Origin: Candidatus Mycolicibacterium alkanivorans | Lineage (GTDB): Bacteria > Actinomycetota > Actinomycetes > Mycobacteriales > Mycobacteriaceae | Direction of reading: 5' to 3' | Length of the DNA: 64,000 nucleotides | Assembly (NCBI RefSeq): GCF_022760805.1 | Contig: NZ_JAIVFL010000001.1 | Location: forward strand, 3,472,001 to 3,536,000 | Shown: in pieces, positions 24,995-35,399 of the stretch | Position numbering within the stretch: the stretch's first letter is position 1 | Layout of the letters: every line of letters starts with the position of its first letter | The notes under the pieces: model-generated | The model's input: only the letters and a program-made list of their open reading frames with translations | Database searches by the model: none | What the model was told of the DNA's origin: nothing | Made by a program: the position numbers and the translations under genes

Positions 24995-27972
24995 GCGCGC
25001 ACGGTAAGGACACCCGCACGCGCATCCCCCGCACCATCCGCGCTCTGGCGGTTCCGATCATCCTCGTCTGGGTGGCGTTCACCGCAGCCGTGAATCTGCT
25101 TGTCCCCCAAGTCGAGAAGGTCGGCATGGCCAACGCTGTGTCGATGTCTCCGCAGGACGCCCCGGCGGTCATCGCCGCCAAGCGGATGGGACACAAGTTC
25201 GCCGAGTCCACCTCCGACAGCATCGCCATGGTCGTGCTCGTCGGTGATCAACCCCTCGGCGAGGCCGCGCACCGCTACTACGCCACCCTGCTGGACAAAT
25301 TCCAGGCCGACAAGAAGCACGTGGAGCACGTCCACGACTTCTGGGGCGACATGATCACCGCCGCCGGCGTGCAGAGCAGTGACGGCAAGGCCGCCTACGT
25401 ACAGCTCAACCTCGTCGGCGACCAGGGCAGCACCGAGGGCAACCACTCGGTGGACGCCGTCCGCGAGATCATCCACGACACCCCGCCGCCGGCGGCTCTG
25501 CACGCCTATGTCACCGGACCGGCGCCGCTGACCACAGACTCACTCGAAGCCGGCGACCGCGGCATGATCAAGATGACCGTGGTCACGATGATCGTCATCA
25601 CCATCATGCTGGTCCTGGTCTACCGATCGGTGAGCACCGTGCTGCTCATTCTCGCCATCGTCGGCATCGAGATGGGCGCCGCCCGCGGCGCGGTGGCAGT
25701 GGTCGGCCACCTCGGGCTGATGGACTTCTCGACCTTCTCGGTCCCGCTGATGACAGCCCTGTCGATCGCCGCAGGCACCGACTACGCGATCTTCCTGATC
25801 GGTCGCTATCACGAGGCCCGCCAGAACGGCGAGGATCCGGAATCCGCTTACTACTCAGCATTTCACGGGGTCGGCCACGTCATACTCGGCTCGGGGCTGA
25901 CCGTCGCCGGCGCCATGCTGACCCTGCGGCTGACCCGGCTGTCCTACTTCAACTCGCTGGCCTATCCATCGGCGATGGCCCTGACCATCGTCGTCGCGGC
26001 CGCGATGACCGTCGCTCCTGCCGTCCTCGTCGTGGGAAGCCGCTTCGGGCTGCTGGACCCGAAGCGCATGATGAAGACCAGGGGATGGCGCAAGGTCGGA
26101 ACGGCGACGGTCCGTTGGCCCAAGCCCATTCTCGCCGCGGCGACCAGCGTCGTGCTGCTCGGCCTGCTGGCCATGATCGGCTACAAGACCAGCTACGACG
26201 ACCGCCGCTACATCCCCGCAGATGCGCCGGCCAACGTGGGGTACGCGGCGGCCGAAAAGCACTTCAGCACAGCGCGGCTCAATCCGGACATCATGACCAT
26301 CGAGTCAGACCATGACATGCGCAATCCCACCGACATGATCGTGCTCGACCGGATCGCCAAGGCGCTGTTCCGGATCAAGGGCATCGCGATGGTGCAGAGC
26401 ATCACGCGCCCATTGGGCTCACCCATCGCGCACAGCTCGATCCCGTACCAGGTCAGTATGTCCTCGGTGCCGATCACCCAGAACCTGCAGTTCCTCAAGG
26501 AGCGGGTCGGTGACATCAGCAAGATGTCCGAGGACATGGGCGCGATGATCGCCTCGATGACGCAGATGCAGGCGCTGATGGTGAAGTTCTCCGACGCCAT
26601 GCACACCACAGTCGGGGCGGGCACCGGGATGCTGGACTCCGCGCACCGCAGTGTGGGCGACATGAACACCATGAAGGCCACCCTCGACCAGATGCGCGAC
26701 CACATCGCCGATTTCGACGACCAGGTCCGGCCGCTGCGGAACTACTTCTACTGGGAGCCGAACTGTTTCAACATCCCGGCGTGCTGGGGGGTGCGTTCGG
26801 CGTTCGACGCCATGGACGGTGTGAACACGTTCAGTGACAACATGGCCGCGTTGCAGACCGATATGACCGCAATGGTCGACGGTATGGACAAGATGGTCAA
26901 CGGCATGGGTGACATCGACGCGCTGGTGCCTCAGATGGTCGGTCAGTTCCCGCCGATCATCGCGACAGCCACGACGATGCAGAACACCCTGCAGACCATC
27001 CACAGCAGCTTCGACGGGCTCATCACGCAGATGCAGCAGATGACCGACACCGCGACCGCGATGGGTGAGGCCTTCGATGCGTCCAAGAGCGACGACTACT
27101 TCTACCTTCCGCCGGAGGTGTTCGCCAATCCCGACTTCCAGAAGGGTCTCAAGCTGTTTCTCTCACCGGACGGCAAGGCGGCCCGGCTGATCGTCACCCA
27201 CGATGTGAATCCCGCCTCCGAGGAGGGCATCTCCGTCGTCGACGACGAACTCACGGCCGCACATGAGGCCGTCAAGGGCACCGCACTGGCCGGGTCGGAC
27301 ATCTACCTGACCGGCACCGCGGCCACCTACCGCGACATACAGTCGGGCGCCAAGTACGACACCATGATCGCCGCCTTCGCCGCGCTCACGCTAATCTTCA
27401 TCGTGATGCTGATCATCACCCGAGCACTCGTGGCATCGATGGTGATCGTCGGGACGGTCGTCATCTCACTGGGCGCCGCGTTCGGCCTCTCGGCGTTCAT
27501 CTTCGAACGGATCCTGGGAATCGACCTCAACTGGATCGTGCTCGCGTTCGCGGTGATCATCCTGATGGCCGTCGGCAGCGACTACAACCTGCTGCTGGTG
27601 TCCCGGTTCAAAGAAGAGATCGGGGCGGGCATCAACACCGGCATCATCCGGTCGATGGGCAGCACCGGAACCGTGGTGACCGCCGCCGGCCTGGTGTTCG
27701 CCGTCACGATGGGCTCGATGATCTCCGGTGACCTGTTCAATGTCGGGCAGGGCGGTATGACCATCGGCATCGGGTTGTTGCTGGACACGCTGATCGTGCG
27801 ATCGTTGATGACGCCGTCGATCGCGGCTCTGCTGGGTCCGTGGTTCTGGTGGCCGCTGAAAGTCCGCCAGCGTCCGGCTTACAGCGAGCGGATGCGCTCG
27901 GTTCCGGCCAAGCCGGAAAGCGATGAGCCCGAGAGCGACGACAAGGACACCGAGGCGCTGACGCCGGCCTAA
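24991..27972 (+). CDS. MmpL-family RND transporter
   Basis: 993 residues. Membrane helices occur in the usual two blocks of six: one after the N-terminal helix (ALAVPIILVWVAFTA) from about residue 190, and one from about residue 790. A GTDYAIFLIGRYHE block in the first half and GSDYNLLLVSRFKEE in the second carry the paired aspartate-tyrosine proton-relay residues of MmpL proteins. The extracytoplasmic segment from about 480 to 680 is Met- and Asp-rich and helical. The substrate is unknown. Regulation by the neighbouring CsoR/CstR protein is suggested by the shared operator. Confidence 0.95.
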   Translation: MSAHGKDTRTRIPRTIRALAVPIILVWVAFTAAVNLLVPQVEKVGMANAVSMSPQDAPAVIAAKRMGHKFAESTSDSIAMVVLVGDQPLGEAAHRYYATLLDKFQADKKHVEHVHDFWGDMITAAGVQSSDGKAAYVQLNLVGDQGSTEGNHSVDAVREIIHDTPPPAALHAYVTGPAPLTTDSLEAGDRGMIKMTVVTMIVITIMLVLVYRSVSTVLLILAIVGIEMGAARGAVAVVGHLGLMDFSTFSVPLMTALSIAAGTDYAIFLIGRYHEARQNGEDPESAYYSAFHGVGHVILGSGLTVAGAMLTLRLTRLSYFNSLAYPSAMALTIVVAAAMTVAPAVLVVGSRFGLLDPKRMMKTRGWRKVGTATVRWPKPILAAATSVVLLGLLAMIGYKTSYDDRRYIPADAPANVGYAAAEKHFSTARLNPDIMTIESDHDMRNPTDMIVLDRIAKALFRIKGIAMVQSITRPLGSPIAHSSIPYQVSMSSVPITQNLQFLKERVGDISKMSEDMGAMIASMTQMQALMVKFSDAMHTTVGAGTGMLDSAHRSVGDMNTMKATLDQMRDHIADFDDQVRPLRNYFYWEPNCFNIPACWGVRSAFDAMDGVNTFSDNMAALQTDMTAMVDGMDKMVNGMGDIDALVPQMVGQFPPIIATATTMQNTLQTIHSSFDGLITQMQQMTDTATAMGEAFDASKSDDYFYLPPEVFANPDFQKGLKLFLSPDGKAARLIVTHDVNPASEEGISVVDDELTAAHEAVKGTALAGSDIYLTGTAATYRDIQSGAKYDTMIAAFAALTLIFIVMLIITRALVASMVIVGTVVISLGAAFGLSAFIFERILGIDLNWIVLAFAVIILMAVGSDYNLLLVSRFKEEIGAGINTGIIRSMGSTGTVVTAAGLVFAVTMGSMISGDLFNVGQGGMTIGIGLLLDTLIVRSLMTPSIAALLGPWFWWPLKVRQRPAYSERMRSVPAKPESDEPESDDKDTEALTPA

Positions 27973-27985
27973 TCGTTAGCCAACC

Positions 27986-29155
27986 TCACCGACTTTGCGT
28001 GGCCTCGGGGCCGTCGCGGGAGCTACGTCCACGCCGGACCAGCCGCCAGCGACCGTCCTGACGCTGGGCCAGCCCGGCGATCTCCAGCATGGCCAGCGGC
28101 CCGAGCACGTCGGCGGGTGGCAGGCCTGAACTGACCGCGATCTCGTCCGGAGATCGCGCACCACGGGCCGGCAGCGCCTCGTAGACCTGCCGCTCGATGT
28201 CGCTGAGCCCGTCCAGCGGACTGCTGGGGTGGGGTGGCTCCTTCGCGAATTCGCCTGCCCGACCGATGATTTCGACGATTTCATCGGCACGCGTGACGAG
28301 TTCAGCGCCGTTGCGCAGCAACACGTGGCATCCGGCCGAGGCCATTGAGGTCACCGGGCCGGGAACGGCACAGACCACCCGGCCAAGCGCGCGCGCCCAG
28401 GCCGCGGTGTTGGCCGCACCGCTGCGAAGGCCTGCCTCCACGACGACGGTGGCCGACGACAGGGCGGCGAGCAGCCGGTTGCGGGCCAGGAAGCGGTGCC
28501 GGGCCGGCCGCACACCGGGCGGATACTCGCTCACCAGCAGACCGGAACCGCCGATGCGGTGCAGCAGGGCCGAATGCCCAGCCGGGTACAGGACGTCAAT
28601 ACCTCCGGCCAGTACCGCGACGGTCTGCCCGTCGGCTGCCAGTGCGGCTCGATGCGCCGCTCCGTCGATTCCGTAGGCGCCGCCGGAGACCACGGTGACC
28701 TCGTGTTCGGCCAGGCCGGCCGAGAAGTCGGCGGCGATGCGCTGGCCGTAGGCGGTGGCGGCCCGGGTGCCGACGACTGCGGCGGCGCGATCGGCCACCT
28801 CGTCCAGCCGGGCCGGCCCGATCACCCACAACACGAGCGGAGGCCCTCCGCGGCGGCGGGCGCGGAGCGCGGCTCCGTCGAACGCCGTGAATGCCAGCAC
28901 CGGCCATTCGTCGTCCTCCGGGGTGACCAGCCGGCCGCCGCGCCGGTGAAGCAACTCCAGATCTGCTGTGGCGCTCTCGATCTCACGACGAGCCGCGGTG
29001 TGCTCGGCCAGCGTCGGGCCGACCTCACCGCGTCGGATACGCTCGGCAGCCTCCACCGCGCCGACGCAGCGGAGCAGTTCGGCCAGCTCGGCGCAGGGCG
29101 GCTCGGCCACCCGGGACAGGTAGGCCCACGCCTTCAACGTGTCCTCACGAGTCAC
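27986..29155 (-). CDS. dprA: DNA-processing protein DprA
   Basis: 389 residues. The Rossmann-like DprA core is clear: GTRAATAYGQRIAADFS, then SGGAYGIDGAAHRAAL and EYPPGVRP. An N-terminal SAM-like region and a C-terminal winged-helix domain (SDIERQVYEALPARG) flank it. DprA loads RecA on incoming single-stranded DNA. It follows the comM/yifB-like gene with an 11-base overlap, the conserved order Rv2897c-Rv2896c. Confidence 0.95.
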   Translation of the reverse strand: MTREDTLKAWAYLSRVAEPPCAELAELLRCVGAVEAAERIRRGEVGPTLAEHTAARREIESATADLELLHRRGGRLVTPEDDEWPVLAFTAFDGAALRARRRGGPPLVLWVIGPARLDEVADRAAAVVGTRAATAYGQRIAADFSAGLAEHEVTVVSGGAYGIDGAAHRAALAADGQTVAVLAGGIDVLYPAGHSALLHRIGGSGLLVSEYPPGVRPARHRFLARNRLLAALSSATVVVEAGLRSGAANTAAWARALGRVVCAVPGPVTSMASAGCHVLLRNGAELVTRADEIVEIIGRAGEFAKEPPHPSSPLDGLSDIERQVYEALPARGARSPDEIAVSSGLPPADVLGPLAMLEIAGLAQRQDGRWRLVRRGRSSRDGPEATQSR

Positions 29156-30662
29156 GGGTCACCTCCGTCTGACGGAAGCTCAGCGCGACCGAGACGTCCT
29201 CGACGCTGGGTGAGGTCCGGCCTGCGAGGTCGGACAGTGTCCACGCGACCCGCAGGGACCTGTCGACGCCCCGGATGCTGAGCATTCCTCGATCGAGGGC
29301 TGATCGCAGTGGAGTCATGACCTTGTCCCCCAACCTGAATCGGCGCCGCAGCAGCGAGCCGGTGACTTCAGCGTTGGTGCTGAACCCATGTGGCCGCCAG
29401 CGCTCGGCGGCGGCCGCCCGGGCGCGGGCGACGCGCCGGCGCACCTCGGCGGTGTTCTCCGCCGCCTCGGGCGCAAAGGCCCCGGCACGCACCCGATACA
29501 TTTCGACCCGCAAGTCGACCCGGTCCATCAGCGGGCCGGACAACTTGCCCAGATAGCGGCGCCGCTGCAGCGACGAGCACATGCAGTCCTTGGGGTCCGC
29601 CGGCGCACACGGGCACAAGTTGGCGGCAAGCACCAACTGGAAGCGCGCCGGGTAGCGGGCCACACCGTCGCGGCGCGCCAATCTGATCTCACCGTCCTCC
29701 AACGGCGTTCGCAAAGCCTCGAGCGCACTGAGGCCGATCTCGGCACACTCGTCGAGGAACAACACGCCGCGATGCGCGCGGCTGACCGCCCCCGGCCGCG
29801 CCATCCCGGATCCGCCGCCGACGAGTGCGGCCACGGTCGAAGAGTGGTGCGGGGCGATGAACGGCGGCCTGGTGATCAGCGGGGTGGTCTCCGACAGCAG
29901 CCCCGCCACCGAATGGATCGCCGTCACCTCCAGCGCCTCGCTCTCGGTGAGGTCGGGCAACAGCCCCGGAAGCCGTTGGGCGAGCATCGTTTTCCCGACT
30001 CCGGGCGGCCCGGTGAACATCAGATGATGCGCACCGGCAGCGGCGACCTCGACCGCGAACCGCGCCTGCGTCTGACCCACCACGTCGGCGAGATCCGCGA
30101 TGGGCTCCGGCTCCGGAGCGGTCGTCTCGACACGGACATCCAGAATGTCCTCTCCGGTCAGCCAGGCCTGCAGGTGCCGCAGCGTACGCACCCCGAGCAC
30201 CTCGATGCCATCGACCAGACTGGCCTCGGCGAGATTGGCGATCGGGACCACCACAGCGGGCCAGCCCTGCCGCTTGGCCGACAGGACGGCCGGCAGCACA
30301 CCTCGTACCGGACGCACCCTGCCGTCGAGGGCCAACTCCCCCAACAACACCGTCTTCTCCAGGCGGTGCCAGGCCGTCGTGTGACTGGCGGACAGCACTG
30401 CGGCCGCGATCGCGATGTCGTAGAGCGAACCGGTCTTGGGCAGCGTGGCCGGCGACAGCGCGAGGGTCAGCCGCGACATCGGCCAGGTGTTGCCGCAGTT
30501 GGTGATCGCCGCGCGAACCCGGTCGCGGGATTCCTGCAGTGCCGCGTCGGGCAGCCCGACCAGATGAACCCCGGGCAGCCCGGAGGTGATGTCGGCCTCG
30601 ATCTCGACGATCTCGCCGTCCAGCCCGCGCACCGCCACCGAGTATGCCCGTCCCAGCGCCAT
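29145..30662 (-). CDS. ComM/YifB-type Mg-chelatase-like AAA+ ATPase
   Basis: 505 residues. An N-terminal Lon-protease-like domain (VEIEADITSGLPGVHLVGLPD) precedes the AAA+ core with Walker A GPPGVGKTMLAQRLPG and Walker B LFLDECAEIG, and a C-terminal Mg-chelatase domain. ComM is a hexameric helicase that promotes branch migration during transformation. Neighbours yraN and dprA give the conserved DNA-uptake trio. The ATG shares its last base with the upstream yraN stop. Confidence 0.94.
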   Translation of the reverse strand: MALGRAYSVAVRGLDGEIVEIEADITSGLPGVHLVGLPDAALQESRDRVRAAITNCGNTWPMSRLTLALSPATLPKTGSLYDIAIAAAVLSASHTTAWHRLEKTVLLGELALDGRVRPVRGVLPAVLSAKRQGWPAVVVPIANLAEASLVDGIEVLGVRTLRHLQAWLTGEDILDVRVETTAPEPEPIADLADVVGQTQARFAVEVAAAGAHHLMFTGPPGVGKTMLAQRLPGLLPDLTESEALEVTAIHSVAGLLSETTPLITRPPFIAPHHSSTVAALVGGGSGMARPGAVSRAHRGVLFLDECAEIGLSALEALRTPLEDGEIRLARRDGVARYPARFQLVLAANLCPCAPADPKDCMCSSLQRRRYLGKLSGPLMDRVDLRVEMYRVRAGAFAPEAAENTAEVRRRVARARAAAAERWRPHGFSTNAEVTGSLLRRRFRLGDKVMTPLRSALDRGMLSIRGVDRSLRVAWTLSDLAGRTSPSVEDVSVALSFRQTEVTRDS

Positions 30663-31027
30663 CAGCCCACCCCTCGCAGGTGGAAGAGCTCAGGTTCGCG
30701 GCGCCGGCCGACACGCACCCCGATCACGTCGACACGGATGGCCGGCCAGCGCTGCTCCTGCTCGGCGAGCCACACTCCGGTGAGCCGACGTAGCCGCCGG
30801 ACCTTCTGCGGTGTGACCGCCTGTGCCAGTCCACCGAACCCGTCACCGGTGCGGGTTTTCACCTCCACGAATACCAAGGTGCGGTCGGCATCTTCGGCGA
30901 TGACGTCCAGTTCGCCATAACGGCATCGCCAGTTGCGGGCCACGATCCGCAGTCCCAGCGAGCTCAGGTGCTCGACCGCGAGCTGTTCTCCCAGCGCGCC
31001 CAGCTGGGCTCGCGTCAATGTTGTCAT
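30662..31027 (-). CDS. YraN/UPF0102 family nuclease-fold protein
   Basis: 121 residues. The endonuclease-like motif is intact: RNWRCRYGELDVIAED followed by LVFVEVKTRTG, giving the D...ExK arrangement. It begins with LGALGEQLAVEHLSSLGL, typical of the family. The biochemical role is unsettled; Holliday-junction-like nuclease activity is suspected. The formate dehydrogenase genes fdhD/fdhF that follow in M. tuberculosis are absent. Confidence 0.9.
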   Translation of the reverse strand: MTTLTRAQLGALGEQLAVEHLSSLGLRIVARNWRCRYGELDVIAEDADRTLVFVEVKTRTGDGFGGLAQAVTPQKVRRLRRLTGVWLAEQEQRWPAIRVDVIGVRVGRRREPELFHLRGVG

Positions 31028-31137
31028 GGCTGCAGCCTGGACTGCCGCCCCGACACCAGCCGACGCGCGGACGGTCTGAGCCCGGGAAAGCGGGGAGTTA
31101 TCCCCAGCGCCTCATTCGTCCACAGCCCGGCCGGCGA

Positions 31138-31443
31138 TCATTCGGGAAGACGCAGCTCCGGCTTCTCGACTTCCTCGATGTTGACGTCTTTGAAGGTGAT
31201 GACGCGAACCTGCTTGACGAAGCGGGCCGGCCGGTACATGTCCCACACCCAGGCGTCGGTGAGCCGCAGCTCGAAATAGACTTCGCCATCGGTGTTGCGG
31301 GGCACCATCTCGACGCTGTTGGCCAGATAGAAGCGACGCTCGGTCTCCACGACGTAGCTGAACTGCCCCACGATGTCCTTGTATTCGCGGTACAGCGAGA
31401 GCTCCATCTCGGTTTCGTACTTTTCGAGGTCTTCGGCACTCAT
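31138..31443 (-). CDS. DUF2469 family protein (Rv2901c-like)
   Basis: 101 residues starting MSAEDLEKYETEMELSLYRE and ending PELRLPE. This acidic protein is almost invariant in actinobacteria and always near rnhB and lepB. Function unknown. The frame is open further upstream, but the conserved region begins at this ATG, so I trimmed it here. It lies 49 bases after rnhB and is likely part of the lepB-rnhB transcript. Confidence 0.93.
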   Translation of the reverse strand: MSAEDLEKYETEMELSLYREYKDIVGQFSYVVETERRFYLANSVEMVPRNTDGEVYFELRLTDAWVWDMYRPARFVKQVRVITFKDVNIEEVEKPELRLPE

Positions 31444-31492
31444 CGGCTCAGCGGTCCTCTTCGTCTTCCGTCGTGGTGATACCCATCTAAAC

Positions 31493-32206
31493 TCACCCCT
31501 CACCCGCGCGCTGCGCCGGTGCACAGTCAGCCACCATCTCCGGACCACCCGCGCCCGCGACCCGTCGGACATTGATGAAGGAAAACCGGTGCTGGCGACA
31601 AGGGCCGAGGTCCGCCAGCGCCGCGCCGTGCGCGGGTGTGCTGTAGCCCTTGTGTTCGGCGAACCCGTATCCGGGATGCTCGGCATCCATCGCGACCATC
31701 AGGCGGTCGCGGCTGACCTTGGCCAGCACGCTGGCCGCCGCGATGCAGGCCGCGGCGGCGTCCCCGCCGACCACCGGCAACGACGGCATGGGAAGCCCCG
31801 GCACGCGAAAGCCGTCGGAGAGCACGTAACCGGGCCGCATCGGCAGGCCCGCCACCGCTCGGCGCATGCCCTCGATGTTGGCCACGTGCACGCCGCGGCG
31901 GTCGACCTCCTCGGCGGGGATGAACACCACGTGATAGGCCACCGCGTAGCGGCGGATCAGCGGGAACAACTCTTCGCGGGCCTTCTCGGTGAGTTTCTTG
32001 GAGTCGTCGAGAGCGGCCAGGCCCTCGAAACGGTTCGGGCCGAGGACGCAGGCGGCGACCACCAGTGGGCCGGCGCAGGCGCCGCGGCCCACTTCGTCGA
32101 CCCCTGCCACCGGGCCCAGACCGCTGCGGTAGAGCGCGGACTCGAGGGTTCGCAGTCCCGACGACTTGCGGATCACCGTGCGCGGCGGCCACGTCATCGC
32201 GGGCAT
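31493..32206 (-). CDS. rnhB: Ribonuclease HII
   Basis: 237 residues. The catalytic acids are placed in [15 protein letters not shown] (D, E) and in [10 protein letters not shown] and [15 protein letters not shown]. RNase HII nicks at ribonucleotides embedded in DNA. The start at 32206 lies three bases from the lepB stop, so the genes are tightly linked; another ATG three codons later is possible. Confidence 0.95.
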   Translation of the reverse strand: MPAMTWPPRTVIRKSSGLRTLESALYRSGLGPVAGVDEVGRGACAGPLVVAACVLGPNRFEGLAALDDSKKLTEKAREELFPLIRRYAVAYHVVFIPAEEVDRRGVHVANIEGMRRAVAGLPMRPGYVLSDGFRVPGLPMPSLPVVGGDAAAACIAAASVLAKVSRDRLMVAMDAEHPGYGFAEHKGYSTPAHGAALADLGPCRQHRFSFINVRRVAGAGGPEMVADCAPAQRAGEG

Positions 32207-32208
32207 GG

Positions 32209-33042
32209 TCAGCCCTGCTGCGGGTCGACCGAGGACACACCACCCCACCGAGACGGCGGCCAAGCGATGAACCGCGCCTTGCCGATGACATTGCTCGCCG
32301 GAACCGTGCCGGCCATCGGGTCGCCGGTGCACAGGATGCCCTCCTGGGCGTCGGCAGGCGTGCTGGTGCAGTGGGCGCGGGAGTCCGCCGAATGGGTGCG
32401 GTTGTCGCCCATCACCCACAGCCGGCCCTCGGGCACCTTGACCGGACCGAACTCGTTGCCCAGGCACGGGTAGACCAGCGGGTCGGCCATCATGGTCTGC
32501 GCGTTGAGGTAGGGCTCCTTGAGCGGCTTTCCGTCAACCGTCAGGCCGGTGTCGGCGCGACACTGCACGGTCTGGCCTCCCGTGGCGATGACCCGCTTGA
32601 CCAGATCGTTCTCGTCAGGCGGGACGAAGCCGACGAATGACAGCGCATTCTGCAACCACCGGACGGCGACGTTGCTCGACCGGATCGACTTGTAACCGAC
32701 ATTCCAGTTCGGCGGGCCCTTGAAGACGATGACGTCGCCGGGATGCGGTGAGCCGAAGCGGTAGCCGATCTTGTCGACCATGATCCGGTCACCGACGCAA
32801 CCGCTGCAGCCGTGCAGCGTGGGCTCCATGGACTCTGACGGGATCAGATAGGGCCGCGCCACGAACGTCAGCATCACGTAGTACAGGACCACCGCGATGC
32901 CGATGAGGATGGCGCCCTCGCGCAGCGCCGAATGCTTCTTCTCCCCCTTCTCGGGGGCCGCGTCGGGGGCGGGGCTTTCCGGAGGTTCCGTCGCAGTGCG
33001 GTAGTCCGGCGTCGAGTAGTCCGAGCTCGTGTTGTCGGTCAC
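32209..33042 (-). CDS. lepB: Signal peptidase I
   Basis: 277 residues. One membrane helix ([19 protein letters not shown]) follows a hydrophilic cytoplasmic N-terminus. Catalytic serine in [10 protein letters not shown], catalytic lysine in [11 protein letters not shown], and the box E segment [12 protein letters not shown] are all present. It removes signal peptides from Sec and Tat substrates on the outer membrane-facing side of the inner membrane. Essential in M. tuberculosis (Rv2903c). Confidence 0.97.
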   Translation of the reverse strand: MTDNTSSDYSTPDYRTATEPPESPAPDAAPEKGEKKHSALREGAILIGIAVVLYYVMLTFVARPYLIPSESMEPTLHGCSGCVGDRIMVDKIGYRFGSPHPGDVIVFKGPPNWNVGYKSIRSSNVAVRWLQNALSFVGFVPPDENDLVKRVIATGGQTVQCRADTGLTVDGKPLKEPYLNAQTMMADPLVYPCLGNEFGPVKVPEGRLWVMGDNRTHSADSRAHCTSTPADAQEGILCTGDPMAGTVPASNVIGKARFIAWPPSRWGGVSSVDPQQG

Positions 33043-33106
33043 GTGATCAGCGTAGCCAGGCGAGCTGGCTGCCCTGGGCGGTCACTGGACGCGACGCGCA
33101 CCGAGC

Positions 33107-33448
33107 TCAGCGCTTCTCCTTGATCTTCGCCTTCTTGCCCCGCAGCTCACGCAGATAGTAGAGCTTGGCGCGACGGACGTCACCGCGGGTGACGACCTCG
33201 ATGTGGTCGATGTTGGGCGAGTGCACCGGGAAGGTGCGCTCGACGCCGACGCCGTAGCTCTCCTTGCGGACGGTGAAGGTCTCGCGGACCCCGCCGCCGG
33301 AGCGACGCAGCACGACACCCTTGAAGACCTGGATGCGCTGCTTGTTGCCTTCGATGACCTTGACGTGCACGTTCACAGTGTCGCCCGGACTGAAGGTCGG
33401 GATGTCGTCGCGCAGCGACGCCTGGTCGACGAAGTCCAGCGTGTTCAT
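33107..33448 (-). CDS. rplS: 50S ribosomal protein L19
   Basis: 113 residues with [20 protein letters not shown] and [12 protein letters not shown], invariant L19 segments, and a basic end KKAKIKEKR. It sits at the 30S-50S interface. The start at 33448 gives normal length; the frame extends upstream without conservation. lepB follows 64 bases downstream. Confidence 0.97.
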   Translation of the reverse strand: MNTLDFVDQASLRDDIPTFSPGDTVNVHVKVIEGNKQRIQVFKGVVLRRSGGGVRETFTVRKESYGVGVERTFPVHSPNIDHIEVVTRGDVRRAKLYYLRELRGKKAKIKEKR

Positions 33449-33769
33449 CGGTGACACTTCCTTGCGGTTCGCGGCCGCGGCCTGCTGCCAGCGCAGGTGC
33501 GCCGGCGGGCTGCCGAGCCGATGGATTCGGGCAACGTGGTGTTTGTCGCAGCAGGCGGAAATCCGTCCGGCCCGCGCGGGCAACTGCTCAATTGTGCCAG
33601 ATCGGCCGCGAGCAGTGAAATCGCGCTACCCGCCGAGGTCACGGCGATGTCCCCGCGCGCTGACACGCGATGTACAACAAGTACGGCTAACCTTAACTGG
33701 CGGGCGGCAGTGCGGCGTGCCCGAACCACTGCGTTCCACCGAGCTCACCGAGTCCAGGCAAGGAGAAAA

Positions 33770-34705
33770 GTGAGGCGACGGCGTCCGTCGGTGCTGATCA
33801 CCGGTACTGCCGCAGCGCTGATCGGTGTGTCCGTGGCCGCCTCCTCCCCTCAGGTCAACTCCGGTTCCGCTGATGCAGGTCCGCAGCGGCTGACCCTGCT
33901 GGCCGCCGACCCCGCCGCGATTCCCGACGCCCCGGCCATGGCGCCGCTGCCTCAAGCGCCGCCGGATGTGGTCGCCGGCCTCGACGCGCGTGCCCAGCAG
34001 GCCGCTTCCGACGCCGCCCAGAAGGGTGCGGACATCGGCTTCACGCTGCTCGACCGCGAGACCGGCCGCATCATCTCCGACGGCGACGGGGGCGCCTTTC
34101 CGATCGCGTCGGTGAGCAAGCTGTTCATCGCCGATGACTTGCTGATGCAGGTGGCCAACGGTCAGCGTCAGCTGACTCCCGAGGAGCGTCAGGGCTTGGA
34201 CGCGATGCTGCGCTCGTCGGACGACAGCTCCGCGGAGGTGTTCTGGAGCGAGGGCGGCGGCTCCGACATCATCAGCCGGGTGAGCGCCCGCTACGGGCTG
34301 ACCGGGACATCGGCACCCTACGACGGGCACTGGTGGAACACCATGAGCACCACGGCCGACCTGGTCCGTTATTACGACATGTTGCTCGACGGCGCAGGCG
34401 GCCTGCCGCCCCAGATGGCTTCGATGATCCTGTCCGACCTGTCCGCCTCGACGCCGATAGCACGGGACGGCTATCCGCAGCGGTTCGGCATTCCCGACGG
34501 CCTCTTCGCCGAACCGGTCGCCGTCAAACAGGGCTGGATGCCCGGCTGGAACGGCGACAACTGGTTGCACATGTCGACCGGTGTGATCGGTCCCACCCGG
34601 CGCTTCGTTATCGCCATCGGCTCGATGCAGCCGGTCGACGACACCACCGCACGCGACACCGTCACCCAGGCGATCAAGACGATGTTCCCGGGCGGACGGA
34701 TCTGA
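33770..34705 (+). CDS. Secreted beta-lactamase/serine-hydrolase-like protein (LppW-like)
   Basis: 311 residues, on the plus strand between two minus-strand ribosomal units, as for lppW (Rv2905). An N-terminal hydrophobic signal (LITGTAAALIGVSVAAS) is followed by a class A beta-lactamase-like domain with an SxxK (ASVSKLF). The KTG-type triad is not preserved; VKQGWMPGW stands at that place. I see no lipobox cysteine in the signal region, so unlike annotated LppW it may be released and not lipid-anchored. AGGAG precedes the GTG at 33770 by about five bases. Confidence 0.8.
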   Translation: MRRRRPSVLITGTAAALIGVSVAASSPQVNSGSADAGPQRLTLLAADPAAIPDAPAMAPLPQAPPDVVAGLDARAQQAASDAAQKGADIGFTLLDRETGRIISDGDGGAFPIASVSKLFIADDLLMQVANGQRQLTPEERQGLDAMLRSSDDSSAEVFWSEGGGSDIISRVSARYGLTGTSAPYDGHWWNTMSTTADLVRYYDMLLDGAGGLPPQMASMILSDLSASTPIARDGYPQRFGIPDGLFAEPVAVKQGWMPGWNGDNWLHMSTGVIGPTRRFVIAIGSMQPVDDTTARDTVTQAIKTMFPGGRI

Positions 34706-34708
34706 TCT

Positions 34709-35398
34709 CTACTCGCCCAACAGATCTGGGCGGCGTTCCTTCGTGCGCTGCAGTGCCTGCTCGTGGCGCCAGGCGCTAATCTTGGCGTGATCTCCGGACA
34801 GCAGCACGTCTGGCACCGGTAGTCCTCGCCAGGTCGGCGGCCGGGTGTAGCTCGGCCCCTCCAGCAGACCGGCAATTTCCGGCGAGTGCGAATCATCCTG
34901 GTGTGACAGCGGATTGCCCATCACGTTGGGCAGCAGACGCACCACCGCCTCGATCATCACCAGTGCGGCGGCTTCCCCACCGGCCAGCACATAGTCGCCG
35001 ATCGAGACCTCTTCGACCCGCATCCGGCTCGCAGCGTCATCGACCACCCGCTGATCGATGCCTTCGTAGCGTCCGCACGCGAACACCAGGTGCTGCTCGT
35101 CTGACCAGCGCAGCGCGGCACCCTGGGTGAACATCCGGCCGGCCGGGGTCGGGACCACCAGAAGTGTTGACTCGGTGCATATCTCGTCGAGCGCCTCGCC
35201 CCACACCGGAGCTTTCATCACCATGCCGGGGCCGCCACCGTAGGGCGAGTCGTCGACGGAATGGTGCACGTCGTGGGTCCACCGCCGCAGATCGTGCACG
35301 GCGAAGTCGACGATCCCGGACTCTATTGCCTTGCCCAACAACGACTCCCGCACCGGGTCGAGGTAGCTCGGAAAGATCGTGATGACGTCGATCCGCAT
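34709..35398 (-). CDS. trmD: tRNA (guanine37-N1)-methyltransferase
   Basis: 229 residues of the SPOUT fold. The knotted SAM site shows as [14 protein letters not shown] and [15 protein letters not shown], and the N-terminus is [12 protein letters not shown]. It methylates G37 next to the anticodon to prevent frameshifting. It starts one base after rimM in the rpsP-khpA-rimM-trmD operon. Confidence 0.97.
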   Translation of the reverse strand: MRIDVITIFPSYLDPVRESLLGKAIESGIVDFAVHDLRRWTHDVHHSVDDSPYGGGPGMVMKAPVWGEALDEICTESTLLVVPTPAGRMFTQGAALRWSDEQHLVFACGRYEGIDQRVVDDAASRMRVEEVSIGDYVLAGGEAAALVMIEAVVRLLPNVMGNPLSHQDDSHSPEIAGLLEGPSYTRPPTWRGLPVPDVLLSGDHAKISAWRHEQALQRTKERRPDLLGE

Positions 35399-35399
35399 G

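Noticed and set aside
29388..30920. Plus-strand open frame of 510 codons opposite the comM/yifB-like gene
   Set aside because: Composition and lack of motifs mark it as antisense shadow.
31095..31130. TTATCCCCA and TCCACAG resembling DnaA boxes
   Set aside because: Only two imperfect matches in a short gap, no AT-rich unwinding region, and no dnaA/dnaN nearby.
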